This document shows positions 1 through 7,505 of a DNA stretch of 11,246 bases, piece by piece; the stretch's first letter is position 1; the number at the start of each line of letters is the position of its first letter. A program made the position numbers and the translations under genes. Origin of the DNA: Planctomycetaceae bacterium UBA6894 (lineage in GTDB: Bacteria > Planctomycetota > Planctomycetia > Gemmatales > Gemmataceae); NCBI GenBank assembly GCA_002451275.1, contig DKBS01000216.1:3847-15092 (forward strand). The letters are read 5' to 3'. The notes below the pieces were generated by a model, which was given only the letters and a program-made list of their open reading frames with translations, had not been told where the DNA came from and made no database searches.

Positions 1-1
1 C

Positions 2-205
2 TACTTCGAGTGGGTGCAGGACCTGCAGCAGTATTTCTGGACCGAAAAGCAGGTCAACGAAAAACTGGAAGAACAGATGCTGGGGGCGTTTCACCGGGTG
101 CGTGGCCTGGCCAAGGAACGTACGCTGGCAAACCGGACCGCGGCACTGGTGCTGGGTGTGCAGAAGGTGTCGAAAGAGATGGAACGGCGCGGACTGTTCC
201 CTTAA
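2..205 (+). CDS. gdhA: Glutamate dehydrogenase (Glu/Leu/Phe/Val family), C-terminal end only
   Basis: The 5' part lies outside the window; 67 residues and a TAA stop are visible. The reading frame opens at base 2 with YFEWVQ and continues with WTEKQVNEKLE, then a helical tail containing RTAALVLGVQKV. This matches the C-terminal helices of hexameric GLFV amino-acid dehydrogenases, in which YFEWVQ is followed by a Trp-Thr-Glu and 'VNEKLE' segment. Such enzymes interconvert glutamate with 2-oxoglutarate and ammonia using NAD(P) in the cytoplasm. The catalytic lysine and the Rossmann domain are not in the window, so substrate and cofactor preference cannot be read, and leucine or phenylalanine dehydrogenase is not strictly excluded. 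The GTG at 14 is an internal valine, not a start. The gene ends 9 bases before the stop of the convergent DUF1501 gene. Confidence 0.85.
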   Translation, partial: YFEWVQDLQQYFWTEKQVNEKLEEQMLGAFHRVRGLAKERTLANRTAALVLGVQKVSKEMERRGLFP

Positions 206-214
206 TCCCAAGGG

Positions 215-1633
215 TCAGGACAGCATTTCCTGAACCACGCGCCCGTGAACATCCGTCAGGCGGAAATCACGGCCGGCGAGGCGGAATGTCAGCTTCTCGT
301 GGTCGAAGCCCATCAGGTGCAGGATGGTGGCGTGCAGATCGTGCACGTGGACGGGTTTTTCAACAGCCTTGAAGCCGAAAGCATCCGTGGCGCCCACGGC
401 AGTGCCCGTGCGTACGCCGCCGCCGGCAAGCCAGACCGAGAAGCCATAGGGATTGTGGTCACGACCGTTCAAACGGCCCAGGTTGGAACCTGGAGTGGGC
501 AGTTCCACCGTGGGGGTGCGGCCAAATTCGCCACCCCACAGCACCAAAGTGTCTTCCAGCAGCCCACGACGCTTCAGGTCGATGAGCAGGGCGGCGATGG
601 CCTGGTCGCAATCCTTGGCAAGCCGGCGGTGGTTGGCCTCGAGATCATCGTGACTGTCCCAAGGTTGTCCCGCGCCGGTCCACACTTGAACCACGCGGGT
701 GCCGCGCTCGACCAAACGGCGGGCCAGCAGCATCTGGCGCCCCTGAATGGTGTCGCCGTAGAGATCGCGGGTGGATTGGTCCTCGCGGGCAAGGTCGAGG
801 GCGTCGCTGGCTTCCCACTGCATGCGGAAAGCGAGTTCCATGCTTCCCAGGCGCCCTTCCAGGCGCGGATCGGGAGGCAGAGAACCGCCGCCCAAACTCT
901 GCAGTTTCCTGGCAAAGGCAAGCTGTGCCTTTTGGGTGGCGGGTGATACCGCTTCGTTTTTCAGGTTTTCAATCCACTGCGTTGGCGAATCAGCCAGCGT
1001 GTCCAAGTGGGTACCCTGACAGGCGGCGGGCAGGAAGGCGTTCTGCCAATTTTGCCCTTCCTGCACCGGAAGGCCACCGGGGCACAGCGAAACAAAACCG
1101 GGCAGGTTGGCGCACTCGGTCCCCAAGCCGTGAACCAGCCAGGACCCGAGGCTCGGGCGGATCTGGCGCTGGTCGCCGCAGTTCATCAGCATCAGTGCCG
1201 GTTCGTGGTTGGGCGTGTCGCTTTGCATAGACCGCACCACGCAAAGCATGTCAGCGCATTGGGCAACCTTGGGAAACAGGTCGCTGACCGGCAGGCCAGA
1301 CTGGCCGCAGGGCTTGAATTTGAAGGGTGAAGGAAAAGCGGATCCGGTTGGGCGTTCGGTGAGCAGTTTGGGACCGGGCAGCGGCTTGCCGGCGTACTTG
1401 GCCAACTCGGGTTTGGGGTCGAAGCTGTCGATGTGGGAGGGGCCACCGTTCATGAACAGGTGGATCAGACGCTTGGCCCTGGGCCGATAAGTTGAACTGC
1501 GGGGAGCCAGCGGGTTGGCCTGGGATTCGCCAGCCATGGCGCGAAGAGCCAGCAAGCCCATGGCGGTGCCCACGCTCGCCAGGAAATGGCGGCGACCGAA
1601 GGGGGCACTGAATTGGACATGGGGCGGATTCAA
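215..1633 (-). CDS. DUF1501 (sulfatase-like) protein with twin-arginine signal
   Basis: This 472-residue protein is close to the usual size of the DUF1501 family, whose fold is related to alkaline phosphatases and sulfatases. No reaction has been firmly assigned to the family. The N-terminus has a twin-arginine signal, GRRHFLA at residues 13-19, followed by a hydrophobic stretch to about residue 31, so export in folded form by the Tat system is expected. Family landmarks are MNGGPSHIDSFDPKP (61-75), a WDSHDD segment near 325, GGEFGRTP (367-374), GRDHNP (390-395) and the C-terminal HVHDLHATILHLMG (429-442). The start is a TTG at 1633. It is chosen because AGGAG (1640-1644) sits six bases upstream and the N-terminus then has the right length for a Tat signal. 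The gene follows the PSCyt2/PSD1 gene with a 9-base gap, an arrangement very common in Planctomycetes. The pair is inferred to act together in the envelope; the substrate is unknown. Confidence 0.92.
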   Translation of the reverse strand: MNPPHVQFSAPFGRRHFLASVGTAMGLLALRAMAGESQANPLAPRSSTYRPRAKRLIHLFMNGGPSHIDSFDPKPELAKYAGKPLPGPKLLTERPTGSAFPSPFKFKPCGQSGLPVSDLFPKVAQCADMLCVVRSMQSDTPNHEPALMLMNCGDQRQIRPSLGSWLVHGLGTECANLPGFVSLCPGGLPVQEGQNWQNAFLPAACQGTHLDTLADSPTQWIENLKNEAVSPATQKAQLAFARKLQSLGGGSLPPDPRLEGRLGSMELAFRMQWEASDALDLAREDQSTRDLYGDTIQGRQMLLARRLVERGTRVVQVWTGAGQPWDSHDDLEANHRRLAKDCDQAIAALLIDLKRRGLLEDTLVLWGGEFGRTPTVELPTPGSNLGRLNGRDHNPYGFSVWLAGGGVRTGTAVGATDAFGFKAVEKPVHVHDLHATILHLMGFDHEKLTFRLAGRDFRLTDVHGRVVQEMLS

Positions 1634-1639
1634 TCGTTG

Positions 1640-1644
1640 CTCCT
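1640..1644 (-). promoter_or_regulatory. Shine-Dalgarno site of the DUF1501 gene, overlapping the upstream stop codon
   Basis: AGGAG is read on the minus strand six bases before the TTG at 1633. It decides that unusual start. Two of its bases are also part of the TAG stop (1643-1645) of the upstream gene, which suggests translational coupling, with ribosomes finishing PSCyt2/PSD1 reinitiating on DUF1501. Confidence 0.7.
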
Positions 1645-4483
1645 AGGGCACAAAGTGGAATTCATTGGAAAGCAGGAGCGCCTGGGCCAATGACTGCCAC
1701 GGGTTGAGCGGAACCTGTTCGGGGCCGGAGAAATCGCGGCCGGAATCGTGCATTTTCCCAGTGCCTTGGTAACTCAGGCGGGGGGACCAGAGAAATCCAT
1801 CGTAGCCCGGATCACCACCTGAAATGACAAGCCAGTCGAGGGTGTCGCCTTTTTGAACCTCGATGGGACCCACTTTGGTCCCGACCTCTTCCTGCAGCAC
1901 TTTCCAGGATGCCAGCAGGCCGTGGCGAGAGGAGACCAAACACGCTTCCACACCATCGCCCCGGTAATCGGGGTGACGGAGGATCCCATCGATCATCACG
2001 ATGCCCGACTCGGGGGCGGTGAACCGGCGAACCACGGCCTGGTTGGGCTTGTTCCCCGGAATTCCTCCGATGGCAGTGAGGCTGAGTCGGCCGACATCGG
2101 GTGTAGGCAGAAGCGGTGCAGGTTGCCAAGCCTGACCGGTGAAGTGTTTGAGGGGTTGGTAATGCAACAGCTTTTGAGCTTTGGCATCCCACTGGCCCAT
2201 GCCGGCTTGCCAAAGAGATGGTGGAGCCGGGGGTTTGGTCTCGAAATCCGCCAGGAACTTCTCTGCTGCCGAAAGTTCAGCCTCCACTGGGAGGCGTGCA
2301 AAAACCCGGCGAAACAGTTCCTGGACTCGGTCAGATGAGCCCCCTGTGACAGAAGCGCCGAGTGCACGGGCTTGTTCCAGGACCAATGGGGCATTCAACA
2401 GGGCGAGGCCTTGCAATCCCGTGATGGTTTCTGAGCGTTTAGCGACATGGGTGTCGGAATTGGCTGCATCGAACACACGCACCGTCATGGGTATCTGCTG
2501 GCGATCGACATAGCCATAGAGGGTACGGATGCGTGGATAGGGCGTGGTGAGTAGCGGAACGGGGGGACCACCCGTGGAGGATTCCAACCCGCTGCCGACC
2601 TGCACCAGGCGATCCCGCAGGGATTCCCAATCCAGGCGGCGGAGGTTCTGGTGACTGAGAAGACGGTTCTCGGGATCGATGGCTTGGGCCGCATCCGATG
2701 GCTGGCTGGATTGTTTGAAGGTTTCCGAAGTCACAATCAAGCGATGGAGTTTGCGGAGCGACCAGCCTTGGCGGATGAATTCCCTGGCGAGGAAATCGAG
2801 CAATTCAGGATGGCTGGGCAGATCGCCGGTGGAACCGCAGTCGCTGGGGGTGCGGCTCAAGCCCTGGCCAAAATGCCACTGCCACACCCGATTGACCAAG
2901 ATGCGGGCTAACAAGGGATGATCGGGCCGGGTGAGGGATTTTGCCAGGGCCAGTCGGCCACCCTTGGCACCCAGTTCGATGGGTGTGCCCCCATCCAGGC
3001 AGGCGGGCAGGGCGCAGGGGACCTCCTTGCCCAAACGCGAGGGGTTGCCCCGCTTGAAAATGTGCACGGCGGGCGGTTCTGGAAGTTCCTCCAACGCCAG
3101 CGCCCGGGCCAGGCTGGGTGGAGTGATGGCACGCCATTCATCGGCCTGGCGTTGCAGGTCGCGCTGTTGGTCGCGGTCTTCCCGGCCCAGAAGTTTTCCG
3201 GTCTGTTCGCGGGTGAAAACCCAGGGCGAATCAGGACTATCGAGGATCTTCTTCAGGTCGCCCAGTTGCGGGTTGCCCCAGAGGGCGCCGGCCAACAGAG
3301 CGGCTTGCGCTGTAGCAAGCGACTCCAAATTGGAGGAGGCTGACAAAGCTTGCAGGGGCACGGGAACGCCTGGCTTGGCGAGAGCTTCCTGGAGGGCCTG
3401 GGAAAACTTGTCCGGGGCAGCCTTACGCCCGGCTTGCCAGACAGACCACCAGACATTTTCGGCAGGTTTGGTATCCCAATAGGCCTCCAGACGTTCGACC
3501 AGATGGGGATTCAGCTCCTTGGTGCGGGAGAGTTCGGTGCGGTCGGTGGCGTTGGCGACGCTGGCCAGCAAATGGTCGCGAAGACTATCAGCCTGGCGGA
3601 GCTGATCCAGCCGAAACTGACGGCGGGCGGTGGTGAAATCCGCCACGGCCTTGTCCCGCCTTTGCTGCTCGCTGAGAAAGCGTTGGTCGGCCTCGTTGGC
3701 AGGCCCTTTGCCGACCAAAGGAAGCTCCTTGGGCTCTTTGCTGGCGGCCAGCACGCCGAAGAGACCGTAGTAATCGGACTGGTCGATGGGCTCGCTTTTG
3801 TGGTCGTGGCAACGGGCACAGGCAACGGTGAGGCCCAACAGGCCGCGGGTGACCACATCAATGCGATCATCAATGATGTCATGCTGGTTGTTCAGAAAGC
3901 GGCGGCCCACGGTGAGGAATCCCAGGGCGGCAAGGTTATCCCGTCCCTCACTGCCTGGAGGATGGAGCAGATCGGCTGCCAGTTGTTCGTGGATGAAACG
4001 ATCGTACGGCATGTCGGCCTGAAGGGCGCCAACGACCCAGTCGCGGTAGGTCCAGGCAAAGTGGAAGTGGCGGTCTTCAAGGAAAGCGTAGCCCTTGCTG
4101 TCGGCATAGCGGGCAACATCAAGCCAGTGGCGGGCCCAGCGCTCGGCATGCTCCCGGCTGGCCAGCAGCGTTTCAACCACCTTCCCATAGGCATCCTGCG
4201 AGGTGTCGGCGACAAAACGGTCCACCTGCTCTGCTGTGGGCGGCAGACCGGTCAGCGTGAAATAAACCCGGCGGAGCAGGGTGGGTTTGTCGGCGGCTGG
4301 TGCCGGCTGCAGACTTTTGGCCTGGAGGGCGACCCGGATGAAGTTGTCGATAGGGTTGGCTTGCGCGGATTGGGCGGGTTGTGCAGGCGTGGTTTGCGTC
4401 ATCCAAGGCTTGAGGCCCCAAGCCTGGGCATCCGGTTCGGCATTGGGTGCCGTGAGCAGGAACAACCAACCAGTTAAAAACAT
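1643..4483 (-). CDS. DUF1549/DUF1553 protein (PSCyt2-PSD1 family) with an extra beta-rich domain
   Basis: From the ATG at 4483 this is 946 residues. The DUF1549 (PSCyt2) domain spans about 42-250, with the family motif CARCHDHK (C222, C225, H226), a CxxCH that resembles a haem c attachment site. The DUF1553 (PSD1) domain runs from about 480 to 735 and includes LARILVNRVWQWHFGQGL. A middle segment (about 265-470) is charged and helical. Between PSD1 and the family's usual last segment (SLAQALLLSNEF, ending at 946) lies a region of about 150 residues. Its second half, about 806-906, looks like a jelly-roll or carbohydrate-binding sandwich. The separate N-terminal PSCyt1 haem domain of longer relatives is absent. 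The protein begins MFLTGWLFLLTAP, a hydrophobic leader, so export is likely. An in-frame GTG at 4555 would add 24 residues with several arginines before that leader, but it has no Shine-Dalgarno site; the ATG has only a GGAG 13 bases away, so the start is uncertain. Function is unknown; the family is proposed to act on envelope or extracellular substrates together with DUF1501 partners. Confidence 0.9.
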   Translation of the reverse strand: MFLTGWLFLLTAPNAEPDAQAWGLKPWMTQTTPAQPAQSAQANPIDNFIRVALQAKSLQPAPAADKPTLLRRVYFTLTGLPPTAEQVDRFVADTSQDAYGKVVETLLASREHAERWARHWLDVARYADSKGYAFLEDRHFHFAWTYRDWVVGALQADMPYDRFIHEQLAADLLHPPGSEGRDNLAALGFLTVGRRFLNNQHDIIDDRIDVVTRGLLGLTVACARCHDHKSEPIDQSDYYGLFGVLAASKEPKELPLVGKGPANEADQRFLSEQQRRDKAVADFTTARRQFRLDQLRQADSLRDHLLASVANATDRTELSRTKELNPHLVERLEAYWDTKPAENVWWSVWQAGRKAAPDKFSQALQEALAKPGVPVPLQALSASSNLESLATAQAALLAGALWGNPQLGDLKKILDSPDSPWVFTREQTGKLLGREDRDQQRDLQRQADEWRAITPPSLARALALEELPEPPAVHIFKRGNPSRLGKEVPCALPACLDGGTPIELGAKGGRLALAKSLTRPDHPLLARILVNRVWQWHFGQGLSRTPSDCGSTGDLPSHPELLDFLAREFIRQGWSLRKLHRLIVTSETFKQSSQPSDAAQAIDPENRLLSHQNLRRLDWESLRDRLVQVGSGLESSTGGPPVPLLTTPYPRIRTLYGYVDRQQIPMTVRVFDAANSDTHVAKRSETITGLQGLALLNAPLVLEQARALGASVTGGSSDRVQELFRRVFARLPVEAELSAAEKFLADFETKPPAPPSLWQAGMGQWDAKAQKLLHYQPLKHFTGQAWQPAPLLPTPDVGRLSLTAIGGIPGNKPNQAVVRRFTAPESGIVMIDGILRHPDYRGDGVEACLVSSRHGLLASWKVLQEEVGTKVGPIEVQKGDTLDWLVISGGDPGYDGFLWSPRLSYQGTGKMHDSGRDFSGPEQVPLNPWQSLAQALLLSNEFHFVP

Positions 4484-4669
4484 TGGAAAACCGGGACTCC
4501 GGAGGCCAAATCGACACCTACTCCATTTTACCGCAGAAAGGGGGCCGGAGACCACGGAAGGAAAACAGCTCCATTCCCGCCTAATGGCTGCTTCAAGGGA
4601 AAGGTAAATGCTGTAGTTTGAAGGAATTGGTGTGAAAAGTGCGCTGGGTAGCTTTCGATGAGGGCAGAA
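4484..4669. promoter_or_regulatory. Divergent intergenic region between PSCyt2/PSD1 and argH
   Basis: About 185 bases, partly covered if the minus-strand gene starts at the GTG at 4555. It must hold the promoters of both the minus-strand operon and the argH-led genes. It is less GC-rich than its surroundings, as promoters often are. I see no convincing -35/-10 pair, no operator palindrome and no riboswitch-like fold. TTCAAG and TAGTTT with a 16-base gap (about 4592-4619) are only half matches to the sigma-70 consensus and are not called. Confidence 0.5.
4660..4664 (+). promoter_or_regulatory. Shine-Dalgarno site of argH
   Basis: GAGGG lies five bases before the ATG at 4670. It favours that start over the in-frame ATG at 4658, which overlaps this site and has only a weak GGGTAG upstream. 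Confidence 0.6.
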
Positions 4670-6082
4670 ATGTCAGAGAAAACGGGCCAAGGCGAGCAGA
4701 GTGGCAAGACATGGGGCGGGCGATTTGCCGAGGCCACGAACGCGCTGGTGGTGAAGTACACCGAGAGCATCTCGTTTGACAGCCGGTTGGCCAAGCATGA
4801 CATCGCCGGGAGCCAGGCACAGGCGCGGATGCTGGGCAAAGTGGGGCTGGTGAGTCCGGAGGAAGCAAAGGCGCTGGAGGAAGCGCTGCAGGCCATTGGC
4901 CAGGAGATCGACCAGGGGAAGATGGTTTGGCGGGAGGAGCTGGAAGATATCCACACCCATATCGAGCAGGCGCTGATCGCCCGATTGGGCGATACCGGCC
5001 GGAAACTGCACACCGGGCGCAGCCGGAACGACCAGGTGGCCACAGCGATGAAGCTGTGGACTCGCAACGCCCTGGACGGTGTGGCCGCAAAAATCCGTGA
5101 ATTGCAGCGGGCCTTGCTGGAATCAGCCGAGCGGGAAGAGGGGGTGATCATCCCCGGCTACACGCACCTGCAGCGGGCCCAACCGGTGCTGGCGGCCCAT
5201 TACTATCTGGCCTACGTGGAAAAGCTGGAGCGGGACCACGGGCGGCTGATGGACTGCCGCGCCCGTTTGAACAAGCTGCCTTTGGGCTCGGGGGCGCTGG
5301 CGGGGTCGAGCCTGCCGCTGGACCGGGAATTCGTGGCCAGGGAACTGGGATTTGACGGGTTGGCGGCCAACAGCCTGGATGTCTCGAGTGATCGGGACTT
5401 TTTGGTGGAGTTTGTCAGCTGCCTGGCGCTGACGGCGGTGCATCTGGGGGGATGGGCCGAGGAGTGGGTAATCTGGTCCACCACGGAATTCGGTTTTTTG
5501 AAGCTGCCTGACTCTTTCTGCACCGGAAGCAGCCTGATGCCGCAGAAAAAGAACCCGGACGTTCTGGAACTGATGCGTGGGCGGACGGCGCGGGTGGTGG
5601 CGGATCTGCAGAGGCTGCTGGTTCTGCTGAAGGGTCTGCCGCTGGCATACAACCGCGACCTGCAGGAAGACAAAGAGGCGGTTTTTGATGCAGTGGATAC
5701 CGTCTCGCGATCGTTGGAAGTTGCAGCGGCCCTCGTTTCCCGCACACGGTTGAACCGTGAACGGATCGGCGCGGGTCTGGAGGAAGGATTCCTCGACGCC
5801 ACCACGCTCCTGGAGCACCTTGTGCGCCGGGGCATGCCCATGCGCACCGCCCATGAGTGCGTTGGCAAACTGGTCCGTCTCTGCGAGGAGCGCGGGTGCA
5901 AGCTGAGCGAACTGCCCGCCGAGAGTTTCGACGGGGTGGTTCCGGGTCTGGCCCCGGATGTTTACGGCCAGGTGGGGGCGGCGAGCGCCGTGGGCGCGTT
6001 CGTCACCGTTGGTTCAACCGGACCCGCCAGGGTTCGGGAGCAGGTGGCGGCCTGGCGGGGGAGGTTGTTCCCCTCCGCTTGA
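4670..6082 (+). CDS. argH: Argininosuccinate lyase
   Basis: Splits argininosuccinate into arginine and fumarate, the last step of arginine synthesis, in the cytoplasm as a homotetramer. The 470-residue length is normal for the family. Visible landmarks are the N-terminal WGGRFAEATN, TGRSRNDQ at 115-122, GYTHLQRAQP at 163-172 with the conserved histidine, and the fumarase/aspartase superfamily signature GSSLMPQKKN at 286-295, whose mobile loop carries the catalytic serine. The C-terminal helical domain is complete (AYNRDLQEDKE, then the segment through 'FLDATTLLEHLVRRG'). The chosen start uses the GAGGG site; the ATG at 4658 would add four residues. It is the first gene of a plus-strand run, divergent from PSCyt2/PSD1 and followed by lysA after 39 bases. 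No truncation or missing active-site element was seen. Confidence 0.97.
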   Translation: MSEKTGQGEQSGKTWGGRFAEATNALVVKYTESISFDSRLAKHDIAGSQAQARMLGKVGLVSPEEAKALEEALQAIGQEIDQGKMVWREELEDIHTHIEQALIARLGDTGRKLHTGRSRNDQVATAMKLWTRNALDGVAAKIRELQRALLESAEREEGVIIPGYTHLQRAQPVLAAHYYLAYVEKLERDHGRLMDCRARLNKLPLGSGALAGSSLPLDREFVARELGFDGLAANSLDVSSDRDFLVEFVSCLALTAVHLGGWAEEWVIWSTTEFGFLKLPDSFCTGSSLMPQKKNPDVLELMRGRTARVVADLQRLLVLLKGLPLAYNRDLQEDKEAVFDAVDTVSRSLEVAAALVSRTRLNRERIGAGLEEGFLDATTLLEHLVRRGMPMRTAHECVGKLVRLCEERGCKLSELPAESFDGVVPGLAPDVYGQVGAASAVGAFVTVGSTGPARVREQVAAWRGRLFPSA

Positions 6083-6085
6083 TGA

Positions 6086-6108
6086 CCGCCACCCACACAG
6101 GGTGGAGG
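6086..6108 (+). promoter_or_regulatory. Hairpin in the argH-lysA spacer that pairs with a GGAGG site
   Basis: CCACCC (6089-6094) and GGGTGG (6100-6105) form a perfect six-base-pair stem with a five-base loop, ACACA. After one mismatch the stem extends by two more G-C pairs (6086-6087 with 6107-6108). Its 3' arm contains GGAGG (6104-6108), the best Shine-Dalgarno match before lysA, though 13 bases from the ATG. A closer but weaker purine run, GGCGGAACAGG, lies outside the stem. There is no T-tract, so it is not a standard intrinsic terminator. Confidence 0.4.
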
Positions 6109-6121
6109 CAGGCGGAACAGG

Positions 6122-7417
6122 ATGGATTTCTTCCAGTACAAAAACGGCGTCTTGCACGCCGAGAGCATCGCTGTCCGTGAACTTGCCGAGCGTTTCGGCA
6201 CGCCGCTCTACATTTACAGCCAGGCGACGCTGGTCCGTCATCTCACCCAGATCCAGGAAGCGTTCGCCGAGGCCGATCCGCTGATTTGCTATTCGGTGAA
6301 GAGCAACGGGAATCTGGCCCTTGCCCGCGTGATGGCACGCCTTGGCTCGGGTTTTGATGTGACCAGCGGCGGGGAGCTGTACCGAGCCATTCTGGCCGGT
6401 GCTCCCGGGCGCAAGATCGTGTTCGCCGGCGTGGGCAAATCGAAAGCCGAACTGGCAAGGGCACTGCAGACCAGCGTTTTCCTCTTCAATGTGGAGAGCG
6501 AGGAAGAACTGCACTTCCTGGGCGGGGTGGCGAGGGAACTGGATATTCCCGCCCCGGTCGCCCTGCGCGTGAATCCGGATTTGCCACCGAAGACTCATGC
6601 CAAGACTGACACCAGCGTGAAGGGTGTGAAGTTCGGGCTGGACATCGAGACGGTGCTGGATGTGGCGCGGGGGGTGCTGGGGCACAGCCACCTGCGGGTG
6701 ATCGGCCTGCACATGCACCTGGGCTCGCCCATTCTGTCGGCCGACCCGTACCGCATGGGTGCCACCAAGGGTGAGCATCTGGTGGGTGAACTGCGGAAAA
6801 TGGGGCACCCGATCACCGTTCTGAACATGGGTGGCGGTTTCGGCATCCACTACCGGAAGCAGGAAGCCTTGCCGGCCAGGGCGTTCGCGGCGGAAATTTT
6901 ACCCGTGGTGAAACGGCTGGGCTGCAAGCTGGTGCTGGAACCCGGCCGGTTCATCGTGGGTAACGCGGGGATCCTGGTCAGCCGGGTGCTGTACCGCAAG
7001 GAGTCGGGTGGCAAGAAATTTGTCATCCAGGACGCCGCAATGAACGATCTGATCCGACCGACCCTGTACGACTCGTTCCACCGCATCTGGCCGGTGAACC
7101 TACCCAAGGGCGCAGGTGCCCCGCCCGAGGATTACGAGGCCGAGATCCCGGGCACCGAAAAGGTGGATGTGGTTGGTCCGGTTTGCGAATCAGGCGACTT
7201 CCTGGCCAAACAGCGGGCCCTGCCGCCTCTGGAACAGGGTGACTTGCTGGCGGTTTTCTCGGCCGGGGCCTATGGCATGGCGATGGCCAGCAACTACAAC
7301 TCGCGTCCCCGCGCGGCGGAAGTGCTGGTGGACGGCGACACCGCCCGCCTGGCACGGCGCCGCGAGACGCTTGAGGACCTGGTGCGGCCGGAGCTGGAGG
7401 CGATGGCGGACTGGTAG
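6122..7417 (+). CDS. lysA: Diaminopimelate decarboxylase
   Basis: Removes CO2 from meso-diaminopimelate to give lysine, the last step of lysine synthesis; it uses PLP and works as a dimer in the cytoplasm. The 431 residues match the family. The N-terminus (MDFFQYKNGVLHAE, then FGTPLYIYS) is typical, supporting the ATG at 6122. K60 in YSVKSN should form the Schiff base with PLP. HMHLGSP (197-203), the phosphate-binding GGGFG (237-241) and EPGR (273-276) line the barrel. C355 in CESGDF is the conserved cysteine supplied to the partner subunit's active site, and GAYGMAMASNYNSRPR follows near the C-terminus. All key residues are present. It is probably co-transcribed with argH, 39 bases upstream; the next gene starts 88 bases downstream. 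Confidence 0.97.
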   Translation: MDFFQYKNGVLHAESIAVRELAERFGTPLYIYSQATLVRHLTQIQEAFAEADPLICYSVKSNGNLALARVMARLGSGFDVTSGGELYRAILAGAPGRKIVFAGVGKSKAELARALQTSVFLFNVESEEELHFLGGVARELDIPAPVALRVNPDLPPKTHAKTDTSVKGVKFGLDIETVLDVARGVLGHSHLRVIGLHMHLGSPILSADPYRMGATKGEHLVGELRKMGHPITVLNMGGGFGIHYRKQEALPARAFAAEILPVVKRLGCKLVLEPGRFIVGNAGILVSRVLYRKESGGKKFVIQDAAMNDLIRPTLYDSFHRIWPVNLPKGAGAPPEDYEAEIPGTEKVDVVGPVCESGDFLAKQRALPPLEQGDLLAVFSAGAYGMAMASNYNSRPRAAEVLVDGDTARLARRRETLEDLVRPELEAMADW

Positions 7418-7451
7418 TCCATCGTCGGGCGGTCACGGCGAATCGGCCAGG

Positions 7452-7457
7452 TATATT
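7452..7457 (+). promoter_or_regulatory. Possible -10 box ahead of the 943-residue gene
   Basis: TATATT matches five of six bases of the sigma-70 -10 consensus in an otherwise GC-rich 88-base spacer. It would give a leader of about 40 bases. No good -35 box is found at the proper distance, so this is a weak candidate for a promoter inside the argH-nnrD run. Confidence 0.2.
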
Positions 7458-7492
7458 CGGACGGGCGGCAGGGCAGGGGCCCGGTGAAGGAA

Positions 7493-7498
7493 AAGGGG
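7493..7498 (+). promoter_or_regulatory. Shine-Dalgarno site of the 943-residue gene
   Basis: AAGGGG lies seven bases before the ATG at 7506, with a further AAGGA just upstream. It supports that start over the in-frame ATGs at 7518 and 7536. Confidence 0.55.
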
Positions 7499-7505
7499 TC
7501 TGCAG

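Noticed and set aside
245..946. Open frame of 233 codons on the plus strand opposite DUF1501
   Set aside because: It is antisense to conserved DUF1501 motifs, with no recognisable domain; a high-GC shadow.
4404..4425. Inverted repeat (AGGCTTG ... CAAGCCT) near the 5' end of the PSCyt2/PSD1 gene
   Set aside because: A short, imperfectly placed repeat inside coding sequence with no regulatory context; likely chance.
3350..4477. Long open frame (375 codons) on the plus strand opposite the PSCyt2/PSD1 gene
   Set aside because: Its translation shows no family motif and has the Gly/Val/Gln-rich look of a shadow frame. The opposite strand encodes a clearly conserved protein over the same span.
4592..4619. 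TTCAAG and TAGTTT with a 16-base gap as an argH promoter
   Set aside because: Each box matches only about half of the sigma-70 consensus, which is expected by chance in this AT-richer spacer.
6082..6180. Short frame of 32 codons starting at ATG 6082, overlapping the argH stop and running into lysA; a possible leader peptide
   Set aside because: It has no attenuator-like run of Lys or Arg codons, no clear ribosome site and no terminator/antiterminator pair, and most of it overlaps lysA out of frame.
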